A stretch of 64,000 nt of DNA, from NCBI GenBank assembly GCA_001566295.1, contig KQ964245.1, forward strand, positions 997,524 to 1,061,523, written 5' to 3'. Below the pieces are notes generated by a model. That model searched no databases. It was not told the origin of the DNA and saw only the letters and a program-made list of their open reading frames with translations. The stretch comes from Microdochium bolleyi (Eukaryota > Ascomycota > Sordariomycetes > Xylariales > Microdochiaceae). Of this stretch, positions 31,422 to 41,922 are shown piece after piece. Both the position numbers and the translations under genes were made by a program. Within the stretch, counting starts at the first letter, position 1. Each line of letters starts with the position of its first letter.

Positions 31422-32243
31422 ATGGCAGCGTTGAAGCCCGTCATCTGCCTCGTGCATGGTGCTGGCCATCAGCGGCTGCATTTCCGGTATCTCGATCATG
31501 CTCTGTTGGATAGAGGCTTGATTACTACAATACCACAGCTGGCGACGTCAGGCAAAGACGATGCTTCGGCCACTAAGACACACCTTGATGATGTCGCCAG
31601 AGTGCGCGACTCTCTCCTACCATACCTCGACCGAGGCCACAAAGCAATCATCGTCGGTCATAGCTATGGCGGGAGAATTGTCACGCAGGCCGCAAAAGGC
31701 CTAACCCTTGAGGATCGGGCTGCACTGGGAATGCCTGGAGGCGTGGTGGCACTCATGTACATGGCAGCCTTTACAGAGAAGGACCAGCCACTGACCCCTG
31801 AGATATTGGGAGTTCCGCTGGAAGCGATTGATGTCAGTGCTTACATAGCCCATCTGGGTCCTCACAATGTCCTACACATGCTGATCATCAGACAGCCAGC
31901 GACAAAGTTGCTCCGACCCGAGGCCGCCATTGAAGCGATGTACCACGACATCGACCACGCGCGGGCAAGTGAGGCAGTCGCGCTGCTACAGCGGCAGAGC
32001 CGTCGGGATCTCGAGGGGCCGGCAGTCTGCAAGTCGGCGGACATTCATGTGCCCAAGCGTTACATTGCCTGTCGCAATGACCGGGTGATCGGGCACACTG
32101 CCCAGCTTCAGTTTGCGCAAGAAGCAGGCGCAGAGGTAGTCGCAGAGCTAGACTGCGGGCACTCGCCGTGGCTGCGTGACGATGGGATCAGGGCCATTGT
32201 GGATGCTGTCGTGAAGTTGATCAACCAGGCTGGGCAACTATGA
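31422..32243 (+). CDS. Alpha/beta-hydrolase (esterase-like), 273 aa
   Basis: An intronless single-domain hydrolase of 273 residues starting MAALKPVICLVHGAGHQ (ATG 31422, context CCCAATGG). The oxyanion-hole strand is VHGAG at 11-15. The nucleophile elbow is GHSYGG with Ser81. The likely acid is Asp220 in ACRNDRVIG, and the base is His247 in DCGHSPWL. The layout and the GHSYGG and C-terminal GHSPW motifs match the AB_hydrolase_6 / plant methyl-esterase (salicylate- and hydroxynitrile-lyase-like) group, common in fungi as uncharacterised esterases. There is no signal peptide or membrane segment, so it is probably cytosolic. The substrate cannot be told. The flanking tRNA and F-box genes give no pathway clue. 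Confidence 0.88.
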   Translation: MAALKPVICLVHGAGHQRLHFRYLDHALLDRGLITTIPQLATSGKDDASATKTHLDDVARVRDSLLPYLDRGHKAIIVGHSYGGRIVTQAAKGLTLEDRAALGMPGGVVALMYMAAFTEKDQPLTPEILGVPLEAIDVSAYIAHLGPHNVLHMLIIRQPATKLLRPEAAIEAMYHDIDHARASEAVALLQRQSRRDLEGPAVCKSADIHVPKRYIACRNDRVIGHTAQLQFAQEAGAEVVAELDCGHSPWLRDDGIRAIVDAVVKLINQAGQL

Positions 32244-33002
32244 CGTCTAATAACGAGGACATGATGAGGTACGGATCGTACATGAACACACTCTGCGTAA
32301 AGAGGTGTGAAACCTGTTCTGGACGTGAGCGCAGCTCCTTGAACGGTACCTCTTGACTTGACCCATATCGCCCTTTCCGGCGACGGACCCTGGCCAGGCC
32401 GCAAGGTTCCAGGTTTCCCAGTCGATGGCGTCTGTCGCGCGAGCAGGGTCGGCGCCAAACACCCCGCGGGCGCCGGCTCGTCGTGTGCCCGATACTCCAC
32501 CCCAGCTTCCAAGGCTGTCAACAAACGCCTGTTCCAACTTCCAACAGCACGCAACAATAATAATCCCGTCGCACGGCCTGTTCGTGGAGTTAAACGCGCA
32601 AGTCACCCCCGAGTGCGTGGCCCTGACATTGCAGCAGAGCAACCTATCGTCTTCCCGGCAAAGACTCGCAGCGGAGGTCAGCCTGCAGGCAACCACAATC
32701 TCCCACCTCCTCACCGAAGCCTGACTCAGCCCTCTTGCGCCAAGCCGAGACCTCACCTCAATCGCGCCTCTATCGAAAGCTTCACTTGCCCGAGCAGCCC
32801 GCAGAGCCGCGTTCAACTCAGAGGTCCCCTCTCGAGGCGGATACAACTGTCGGCAACATACACACCACCGTCTCAGTCCCTCCAGACATCCGGCCGCCTT
32901 CCATGCTATCTATACTGGGCTCCTGAGACCACGATCGCAACCGGTCCACCAGCGACTCTGATCTTCTTCCGTTTAGCAACTTCTCCATAATCACTGCTGG
33001 AA
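32244..33002. other. Promoter/leader region of the FWD-1-like gene
   Basis: The spacer is C/A-rich from 32690 to 33000, as in fungal 5' leaders, and ends at ATG 33003. Short frames only. Confidence 0.45.
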
Positions 33003-36000
33003 ATGTCTGGATCCTTCGACCCAGTCAGGTCCGACTCCATAGAGCCATTTGCCACGACACAGCAGCCAGACGAGGGCTACTCCGAGCATCCTCTATACTC
33101 CGCAGCCGGTACCGTGTACGGCTCGAATGGCGGCGTAGTTCCAAAGCAGTCTGTCGCCGATTTGGCGGCCTGGCTGTCTGCACAGAGAAACAGCATCTCG
33201 GTGCAAGACAAGACGCGTATGTGTCCTGTAGCTCTATGAAGAGCCTGTCCCTGGCGGCATGCCGAAGTTTGACGTCGCAGAAACGTCCCGCAGCACCTAC
33301 TTAAGGATTGTGCTAATGTAGATATGCCAGGCCTTGCCATGCTCCTGCTCAACGACCTGCCGACGACAGTCATTGCCGATATCGTCATGAACCATCTCAA
33401 CCCACGCTTGTATATCGACTTCATCGACTATCTGCCACCGGAAATATGTCTCAAGATTTTTGGGTACCTGGACCCGGCTTCCCTCATCCATGTGGCAATG
33501 TGCTGCCGAGGCTGGTACAACTTGGCTCTGGATCGGAAACTGTGGGAGAAGCTCTATTACCGCGAGGGCTGGCAAGCCGTCCTGTCAGAAATCACGTTAG
33601 CGGAGCAGCGCCTGAACGATACGCAGATGCACAGCCAACGCTGTTTGTCACCAGAAGAGGAGCATGCCAGCAAACGACGAGCTGTTTCCGATCTGGTGGC
33701 CAGTGAAGATCGCGACGCAGAAATGGCGGACGCAGACCAGCCATACAGGCTTGAGTCGCGGGATACTGCCATGTCTGGTACGAGCTTGTTTGGCGGTCCC
33801 ATGACGAAAGGTAGCGGCTCGTCGACCAGGACGACAACAAACAGTGTTACACAGCACCTGGACGACCTCATGGTCGCCTCGCCCAGCCCATTACCAGGGT
33901 TGTCGAGGAGAACACCATCCGTTGTAGACAAGGGCAAAGGGAAGGCTTCACTGGGAGCTTCGACAAGCTTCGATTCGGGGGTTGTCGTGCGTGATGCCAC
34001 GCAATTGCCGAGAACTACTCTGTGGATCCTGGACGACCGGGATGGACGATACAAGATCAACTGGAAGTACCTTTACACGATGCGGAAGCGTCTCGAGAAG
34101 AACTGGGATCGTGGGCGGTTCTCAAATTTCCAGCTACCGCACCCCGACCACGTTGATGAGGGCCACAGGGAGTGCATCTACAGCTTGCAGTACAACGCCG
34201 AGTACCTGGTCAGTGGCAGCAGGGACAAGTCGCTTCGCATCTGGAACTTGCAAACGAGACGACTTGTGCGCCCGCCACTTCAGGATCACAGCGGCTCAGT
34301 CTTGTGCCTGCAATTCGACTCGGACCCCGATGAGGATCTGATTGTGTCTGGAAGCAGCGATTCGGACGTCATCTTGTGGCGCTTCTCGACTGGTCAGGTT
34401 ATACAGCGTCTACGAAAAGCACACCAGGAATCTGTGTTGAACGTCAAGTTCGACAAGCGGATTCTTGTCACGTGTTCGAAGGACCGGACGATCAAGATTT
34501 TCAATCGTGTGCCGCTGAGAGCTGGTGATGTGGGCTACGGCGACATTAGCGCTGTCAGTCCCGTCCCTATCAACCTCAAGAACTACGGCTACGACGACCC
34601 TTTGAGTCAACTGCCTATAAAACCGCCGTATACGATGATCGGGTGCCTGGAGGGTCATGGTGCTGCAGTCAACGCGGTGCAGATCTGCAACAATGAGATT
34701 GTCTCTGCCAGCGGAGATCGGCACATCAAAGTCTGGGACTGGCCGAACCAGATCTGTCGAAGGACATTCTTGGGGCACAACAAAGGCATTGCTTGTGTGC
34801 AATACGACGGACGCAGGATTGTGAGCGGTAGCAGCGACAACGAGGTCAAGGTTTTCGATCGTGAGACCGGACTTGAGGTGGCTAGCTTACGAGCGCACAG
34901 CAACTTAGTGCGAACTGTCCAGGCTGGATTTGGCGATCTTCCTTATAGCGTCGAAGAGGATCACTTGCAGGCCCAGGCTGTTGATCAAGCATATTTCAAG
35001 GCTAGGGATGCTGGCGAACTAGACGAGCACGAGAGGGTTAGAAACCGCCCACTCAACTCAGGCAGCCGGCGCCCACAGGATATCACGGCTTATGGAGCCA
35101 AGCTTCCGCCGGGTGGTGGAGGTGGTCCTTACGGGCGGATCGTGTCCGGCTCATACGACCAGACCATCATCATTTGGCGTCGCGACGAGGAAGGCATCTG
35201 GCGCAGTGCGCACACCCTGCGCCAGGAAGAGGGCGCGAAAGCAGCGCTTCAGCAGCACCCACCGAGCACCTCGAACCCAACGGCGTTGAGGTCCTCTTCG
35301 CCAGGAGTATCAGTTAGTAGACGACCCTCGCCAGCGCAGTTAGCCACACAGCCCCCACAACCACCAGCCAGCGCGCCGCCACTACTACAGCCGAGCTCGG
35401 TATCAAGCCATGGACTGCCGCCGCTGCGAGCTGCTGGCCCTCCACAGAGCACTATCCCATACATGCGGATGATTGATGCAGTCGTGCCACAAGGGGCCGG
35501 TGCTCTTCAGCAAGCACTGGCGACCTACCCCACGTTGCTGTCATATCACAGTCAGATTCAGGCTGCCATAGATCGTGAACCCAACCCAACCAGCCGGCGC
35601 CACCTTCGGCAGGTCGTTACGAGCGCACTTGTTCGTGCACAGATCGCTCAGAACCGAACAATGGCGTCGCTTCAGGACAACTCGGCCTCTACATCCCAGC
35701 TACCGGGCGTGTCACACGTGGCTCGGCCCGACACCCTCGATCAGCCTAGTTCCCTTGCGCCGCTGCTGCGCTCTGGTAGCGGTGTCGGCGAACAGAGTGG
35801 TCCCTCCGCGGCGGGCCCTTCGGTGCCTTCAGCCATGCTGAGCATCGCAGACCTCATGCATCAGCCAGCACACCCTTCTGTTGTTCAAGGACAACCGCCT
35901 ACTCATTTTGTGCCGCCCACAATACATGCCACGCATGCACAGACCTTGCCGATTCCACAGGGACCGGGGTCCTCGTTCGCTGCCGAGAACGCCAACAACC

Positions 36001-36293
36001 CGGCTGCTGCTGCCGTGGCAGATGCTGGGCATCAGCATGCCCAACAACAGCAACCTCAACAGCCTCAACAGGCTGACCCGCTGCAAGGTCAGCACAACCA
36101 GCAGCAACAGCAGCACCATCCACACATTGCCCAGGGTGGTGATGCCGCGAACCCGGCGCGCATCTTCAAGCTGCAGTTCGACGCGCGGCGCATCATCTGC
36201 TGCAGCCAGACTAGCGTTATTGTCGGATGGGATTTCTGCAATGGTGATCCAGAGCTTGAAGAGGTTGCGCGGTTCTTTGCGACTGTAGAATAG
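33003..36293 (+). CDS. fwd-1: F-box/WD40 SCF adaptor, FWD-1 (Slimb/beta-TrCP-like)
   Basis: Exons 33003-33216 and 33322-36293 join in phase 1 (donor GTATGT, branch GCTAAT, acceptor TGTAG) to give 1061 residues. The F-box spans about 107-150 (IDFIDYLPPEICLKIFGYLD, CRGWYNLALDRKLW). WD40 repeats run from about 350 to 695, for example YLVSGSRDKSLRIWNL, LIVSGSSDSDVILWRF, IVSASGDRHIKVWDW, IVSGSSDNEVKVFDRETG and IVSGSYDQTIIIWRRD. A region of some 320 residues rich in Gln, Pro and Ser follows (QQQQPQQPQQ, HNQQQQQHHPH). A last WD-like strand set lies at 1018-1050 (IFKLQFDARRIICCSQTS, VIVGWDFCNG). In Neurospora, FWD-1 is the SCF adaptor that binds phosphorylated FRQ. The domain order fits that protein, but orthology is inferred from architecture, so the symbol is tentative. 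Confidence 0.85.
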
Positions 36294-36589
36294 GTTGGCA
36301 GGGAGGAGATGTGTGGGTTATTGATAGATCTATGTAATTCAGGGCCACCACGGTACGCGGCTATGATAGAAGCAAGCAAAGTGATTCAGCGAGGGGATTG
36401 GCGTGGCCTTTACAGCATTCACGAGCATTGCTTAATCAGACTTCTGGGCGATCGATGAAAACGCTTTGTTCCAAAAATTGATCTCGTGTCGTGCCCACGC
36501 TCTGGTTGAATGCTATCAATATGTGATGCCTTTGTTTATATAGACATTCATAACCCAGCCAATATCTAGCGCGATTGGAGCACTTAATC

Positions 36590-38074
36590 TCATTGTTTGC
36601 CATCAGCCATCTCTTCGTCATCGTCCTCTTCGTCGTCATCATCGGCTGCTTCGCCATTGGCATCGTCATCATCGTCCTCTTCCGAACTTGACCCTGAGCC
36701 ATCGCTATCCGCGTCACTACCCGGGTCGTAGTCTTCCTCGTCCTCATCCTCATCGTCCTGTAGCTGCAGCTCCGCCTCCTTCTGCGCCCGCTCCAGCTCC
36801 GTCAGGCCGTCGTCCTCCTGTCCGGCAGGGCGGTCGCCATTCGCGCCACCATCCGCGCCGTCCTCTCCCTTCTTGCCCTTGGCGTTCTCGAGGAGCTCGC
36901 GCTTCGCCTTGCGCTGGTCCGCCATGCTCCTGTCCTGCAGCCCGTGCCGCGCGACGTAGTCGCCGTTGATGCCGCCGTAGTCCTCCTGGTCGAGCATCGA
37001 GAACTCAATCTCCTCGGTCTCCTCCTCCTCCCCGCTGTCGCCGCCGCTCTTCTCGCCCGTGAAGATCTCCACGACCATGTTGAACGTGCGCTGCAGGACG
37101 CTCGTGTAGCTCACGGAGGCGATGCGGTCCAGCGGGATGAACATGAGCGGCTTCTTGAAGCCCCACAGGATCCCGTTCTCCAGGAAGAACAGGTAGCCGT
37201 CCTTGGACCCGCGGAACGCCTTGACGTGCACGGCCTGCTCCTTGGGGCGGTGCGGCTGCCGCACCATGCTGTGGAACTTGGCCGGGTCGGCGGCGACAAT
37301 CTGCACGTTGTTCCCGGCGGCCTGCAGGCACTTGTTGATCGCCCAGTGGAAGAGCGTCGTGTACGTGTCCGACACGGCGGCCGCTGCGGCGGCGTTGGGC
37401 CCGCCGATGGCGCCGGGTTTCGGCGCGCCCGCGGGGATCGTGAAGACCAGGGGGTCCTCGGGCGCGGGCGTGTTCTTTGTAGAGAAGTATGAGTTTCGCG
37501 GGAAGAGGATGTAGTTGTGCTGTACTTGCGCCTTCTCGGGTACTGGGAGGTAGAATGCGTATTCTGAAGTTTGGTACTTCGTGGTCAGCATGTGTTTCTT
37601 CTATCCGAGTCTGGCTGTTTGGACGAGCAGCAGATGCGCCTCACCTATGTTCTTCCATGGGAAGATGGCGCCTGCCAGTGGCACCGCCGTCCCTGATGCC
37701 CTGGCGTAGATGTGCTGCTTTGTGAAGCACAGGTCGAGCTTCTTGCGCTGTGGGATCGATATCGAGATGTCCTTGACTTCTAGCAGCGTGCTCTCGGTCG
37801 CAACGTCCTGCGCGGAGGGCACGTCGGCGGGCGTACCGCTGCTGGTGCCATTCTGGGAGGGCTCAATGTCGACGCGCCTGCGCTTGAGGGAGGGCTCGGG
37901 TCCTGACGGCGCTGTGGATGCGGGATTTGCTTGGTTGTCCTGTACGAAGCTTGCGATGCTGTTGAAGAGCTGGATGCGGCTGTCCGAGTCCGCGGCTTGC
38001 CTGATGCCCTCGATGATATCCGGCCGAGACTGGAAGACCTGGTTCAGGCGGTCCAGGTCGAGCTTCGCTGCCAT
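36590..38074 (-). CDS. rtt106: Histone chaperone Rtt106
   Basis: Rtt106 deposits H3-H4 (especially H3K56-acetylated) in replication-coupled nucleosome assembly and helps heterochromatin silencing; it is nuclear. Exons 37645-38074 and 36590-37563 (donor GTGAGG, acceptor CTTCAG) give 467 residues. Translation starts MAAKLDLDRLNQVF at ATG 38074. The helical dimerisation region is followed by a basic KRRRVD (possible NLS). The first PH-like domain includes LDLCFTKQHIYARASG, IFPWKNIEYAFYLPVPEKA and HNYILFPRNSYF, and the second includes VKAFRGSKDGYLFFLENGIL and FIPLDRIASVSYTSVLQRTF. The last ~130 residues are a long Asp/Glu tail typical of histone chaperones. The double PH fold and GILWGFKKPL segment make it Rtt106 rather than Pob3. 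The suz12 and rtt106 genes are about 7 kb apart but unlinked in orientation. Confidence 0.93.
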
Positions 38075-38966
38075 GATTCGGCACACTGTCGAGCCGCCCG
38101 CGGTGCACTCTTCTGGGAATGGGTTGGGCGATGGATTTGGAGTCGACGGATGTCAAAGTTGGTTTGGACGTTGCGCAAGGTCTTAAGTGCGACAAAGACG
38201 AGTTGTTGGAGAATACAGTCGTGAGTCGTCGTCAAGGGGTCGTAATTGGTGTATTCTCGCGTTGTTTGCGTTGCAGGGCGTTGTGTGACAAAAAAGTTCG
38301 AGGTTGGCAGTGACGTACTGGGGGCCGAATCTCCATGTAAAATGCGGCGCGTCTGGAGCGCTAACTGGACGCGACTCGGAGAATAGCATCATCAATTTTG
38401 GGCATCATCACATGTCCATTTCGGCTCACGGCGACAACACGCAGCTTCTCATACTGATGAAGCCATCATGCAATTACGCTTTCATCTCTAGGGCGCATGC
38501 CATGAGCATCCCAGCTTACCATTTTCGCTACAATTGATGAAACTTGATGTGAATGGGACAAAGAAACCCGCATCTTTCAATGCCCAACTCATTGACGTTG
38601 CGATCCAGAGCGTAGTGTTTCCCTGTGATGTGATCTTTCTCGGACGTCGTTGTCGTGGGGTCAACCCAGCTGTTTATGCAAGCACTCGCTGGTCAATGAG
38701 CTGGTTGCCGATGAGGTTGGAGCACTTTGGGCAAGTCCACCACTCGTGATCCCATCTTCTCCCGTCCCCCCACCCCACCATATTCAACCACGTCGGCCGT
38801 CCACAGCTTCGCGCCTCTCATCAGCCCACCAAGTCCAGGTGCCGTCCCACCAAGCGTGCCAGTGCTGTGTGCAAAGTATCATCACGGCTTTGGACCGTCG
38901 ACCGCGAATACGCGCACCAAGGCCATCTCTCATATTGGCCACGCCTGCCGGTCCTCACGTGCCGTC
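38075..38966. other. Divergent intergenic region, rtt106 / vfa1
   Basis: About 0.9 kb carries both promoters. Short frames only. The sequence just before vfa1 (38740-38960) is C-rich and leader-like. Confidence 0.45.
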
Positions 38967-39709
38967 ATGTCGTTTCCGAATATATGGCATCACCGCAAGG
39001 TGGCCGATACTGCGTCTCGCGGGTGCGAGATATGCTACAAGCCCACGACGAGCGTTCTGACGACTCCTGGGAAGCAGGTATGCACCACTGGCTACTATCG
39101 CCGTCGTGCTCCCAAGTATGCATGCACTGAGCTGACACTCTGCCGCCAGGACTTCTTCTACACCTGTGCGACACATCTCAAGGACAAGACCTTCTGCAAC
39201 CCCATAGTAGACCAGGAAGCACTCGCCGCAAAGAAGAAGAAGGAGATGGACGAAGAGCTCGAGAGAGTGAAAAAGGAGTACGAAGAGAAGCAGCGGCTCA
39301 AGAAGGAGAAAGAGCAAGCCAAAGACAAGAAGAAGGACGACGACAAAGACGGCAAGGACGCCGACAAGAAGAAAGAGAGCGACGATAAGGCAGATAAGCC
39401 AGCAGACCAGGCAAAGGCAAGTCTGCAACACGCGCTCGACAAAGATCGAATGGTACTGACATGGTAGCCAGGCTGGAACCACGGGCACAGAATCTCCTAA
39501 AGACGAAGAAGAACCGCGAGTGTTCGCCCTACAGAAGTATGCCTCCACAACCCATCTAGCTCACAATGTACTTTGATTAACGTCCGGGTTTCAGAAATTT
39601 CTACCAGCAACGTGTCGACAGAAAACGGCAAGCCGAGAGAGCCAAGAAACTCAGGGAGCAGATGCGCGATCCTAGTTTCTTCCCCTCAGTTCCTAAAGAA
39701 AAGCCTTGA
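38967..39709 (+). CDS. vfa1: Vps4-associated protein Vfa1, 4 exons
   Basis: Vfa1 binds the MIT domain of the AAA-ATPase Vps4 and modulates its ESCRT-III disassembly activity at endosomes. Exons 38967-39077, 39150-39416, 39472-39536 and 39595-39709 give 185 residues. The N-terminal zinc-binding-like part (GCEICYKPTTSVLTTPGKQ, DFFYTCATHLKDKTFCNPI) holds four cysteines and a His. Next is a long charged coiled coil (KKKKEMDEELERVKKEYEEK). The C-terminal basic helix reads NFYQQRVDRKRQAERAKKL and ends in REQMRDPSFFPSVPKEKP, matching the Vfa1 family C-motif. Intron 2 (39417-39471, 55 nt) starts with GCAAGT instead of GT, has CTGAC as branch site and ends GCCAG. It is a GC-AG intron whose removal restores the family sequence. 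Its functional partner vps24 lies at 9007-9811. Confidence 0.9.
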
Positions 39710-39993
39710 GAAGCACGCACCTCAAGGACAGAAGGTGGCCGGTCATAAGAATTCGTACAGAGGGGACGACGCACAATGGCCCACAGTTGTGTGAAGGGAT
39801 GTCAGCACAGTTGGAAATGGTAGCCCGAGCAGGTACTTCTGCCACAAGTACCGGAACCCTTCAAGGCCTGGAACCCCTGCAGCAAGCTCTACCTTGAAGC
39901 ACTACGGGCACGCCAGCCGTGAGCTTCGGTTAGCTTGGGCCTATCAAAGAGCTTTTGCCATTTCGGAGCACGTCGAAATTCTGGTTGGCGACG

Positions 39994-40836
39994 ATGACAC
40001 AAGAGTCCGATCTAACGCAAAGCGATGTGCCGAACGACCCATGCTCAGTCTCGGAAGTTGGGCATCTCCAGCAGGCATGCGATCATCCATCGTCTCCCAG
40101 GTTGTCGTTTGACTTACCGCCACCAATAAACAACCATGGCTTGCGCTCCTACAGGATCAGTGGTAATTTTGGATCACGACATCTAGTGTCCCCGGATGGC
40201 GTAGAGTGCTCCGTGAAGATTTCATTGATTGCCAGACGTCAGCCTCCTTCATGCTACAAGTCGTACACGTTTTCCACGCATGTACGCAACATCACCGGGC
40301 GGGCCCAATCAACTTGGCGGCAAGCGAGGGAATTTCGGCGGGTAGACACGACAGATTTCGAGATCCTGCCACCAAATGATCGGCCCCTGCTGACTTCAGC
40401 TGATGGCTGCAAGATCATCCTCGAGACGAGTCATATCTGCCGCCGCCATGACCATAGCCTTCGTAAGGCACACATGCACATTCTCTTTCAAGCCGCTGCC
40501 ATGTGGCCCGGAGCAATGCGCTCTCCCGTACGAGGAATGCCGGCTCGGCCGCGAGCAGGGATTCCCCACCATGTGCCTTCTTCCTCTTCGAAGTTTAGAG
40601 ACCTTGTCGCTGACATGTTGGTGTTGCCTATGAGTATTACCCTGAAAAAGACTAGTGCTTACTTGTCCGCGCCGTGTGCTCACATGTCAAGTGTATCTGT
40701 GTTTCGTCTGACTTGCATGCGGCAATCACTGATCTGTGCAGTCTCGTGCAAGGGTTCAACATGCTGCCTGCGTCTCAACTCTTGTGGTGGCATCTTGTGC
40801 AATCTTGTGCAAGTTCGAGGCACATCCCCGGTGTAA
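39994..40836 (+). CDS. Unsupported orphan frame, 280 codons
   Basis: From ATG 39994 a frame runs 280 codons (MTQESDLTQSDVPNDPCSVS at the start, ILCNLVQVRGTSPV at the end). It is the longest uninterrupted ATG-started frame in this gene-poor stretch. It shows no domain, no signal peptide and no membrane segment. The composition is rich in Ser, Arg and His without the codon preference of the neighbouring genes, so it may be chance. It starts about 285 bases beyond the vfa1 stop and could in part be vfa1 3' UTR. It is listed only because of its length. Confidence 0.15.
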   Translation: MTQESDLTQSDVPNDPCSVSEVGHLQQACDHPSSPRLSFDLPPPINNHGLRSYRISGNFGSRHLVSPDGVECSVKISLIARRQPPSCYKSYTFSTHVRNITGRAQSTWRQAREFRRVDTTDFEILPPNDRPLLTSADGCKIILETSHICRRHDHSLRKAHMHILFQAAAMWPGAMRSPVRGMPARPRAGIPHHVPSSSSKFRDLVADMLVLPMSITLKKTSAYLSAPCAHMSSVSVFRLTCMRQSLICAVSCKGSTCCLRLNSCGGILCNLVQVRGTSPV

Positions 40837-41902
40837 GGCAGAACTTGCTCCGAGCTACACTCTCGCACTTGGACACGGAATATCCGGTTTTAAGCACGAA
40901 GATACTATTCATCCAGGCAACATGTGATTACGCTGTCACGCACATGCACACAGAAGGTGAACAACCTCGCTAGTTCCCTCCGAGCTTTTCTGCATACATT
41001 GTGTTGTGTATGCAAAGAAATCCCACGGTACTATTTGATAGATATACTAGCCTTCACCTTGCAGATGACTATATCTGGCTTCCTCGGCCGTCGGCACCGC
41101 TAATGATATTCTGCAAGGAGCGTTATATTGAGACTTCCAATGGCTCGATACTACCACAACGACTCCATGCCATCGAACTTCGGCACCATTTGGAGCTGCG
41201 TGTGCATTGGCTCATCTCCGCTGGGTTGACTTAATGCTGCACATGTTATGTAACCCCGCGCGAGCCGGCGACATGTCAGTCACACAATGCAACCTTGAGT
41301 CTGGCTGTAACTATCCAATACCACGCTGGATCGCTGTGACTTGCCTAAAGCAGCCGATTCGAAACGACTCAGCGTATTGGATACTGCGCCAGCCATGTGA
41401 ACGATCTTATCTCGTCACGATGAGATCGTAGCGGCATGTACGTGTGTTGCAAGTTCGCTTACACACGTCCGACGGATGACGTTAACGTTAGACCTCTCAC
41501 TCACACAACCTTTCGACATTACTGAGATGAGTCCACAAGTAACAACGCATTAACGCATTGCACGACTTTGAGTTTCCCTCGTCCTCGAATTTCGACACGG
41601 GCTGATTGCAAATATCGAAGTGGGCCACCAACCTCTACGGCTTATGCCTGCTTGTTCGCAGCTTGGACTCGGATTCGGCAAACAATAGAGACTGTCAGCC
41701 GAAGGAACTTTCCTCGCCACAAGGGGCGTGCCTACGCAAAGGGCTGAAACTAATGAGCCAGTGGCGATCTGCCCGTGGGCTTGGTTAACCCATGCGAGCT
41801 GAAAAGAGAGCTCCTGACATTAGACGCAAGCCCCCGCACGGGAATCATTCCGCGCCCCCTCACCTCAGGCAAGTTGTCGTGTAATGTGGATTTGTTATTA
41901 GC

Positions 41903-41922
41903 CCGACGGCAGGTGCCGTCGG
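41903..41922. repeat. Perfect short palindrome
   Basis: CCGACGGCA and TGCCGTCGG form a 9-bp perfect inverted repeat with a 2-base centre (GG). It has no T-run and no gene next to it, so neither terminator nor operator is claimed. Confidence 0.6.

Noticed and set aside
36944..37492. 182-codon plus-strand frame opposite rtt106
   Set aside because: Antisense shadow of conserved Rtt106 PH-domain sequence.
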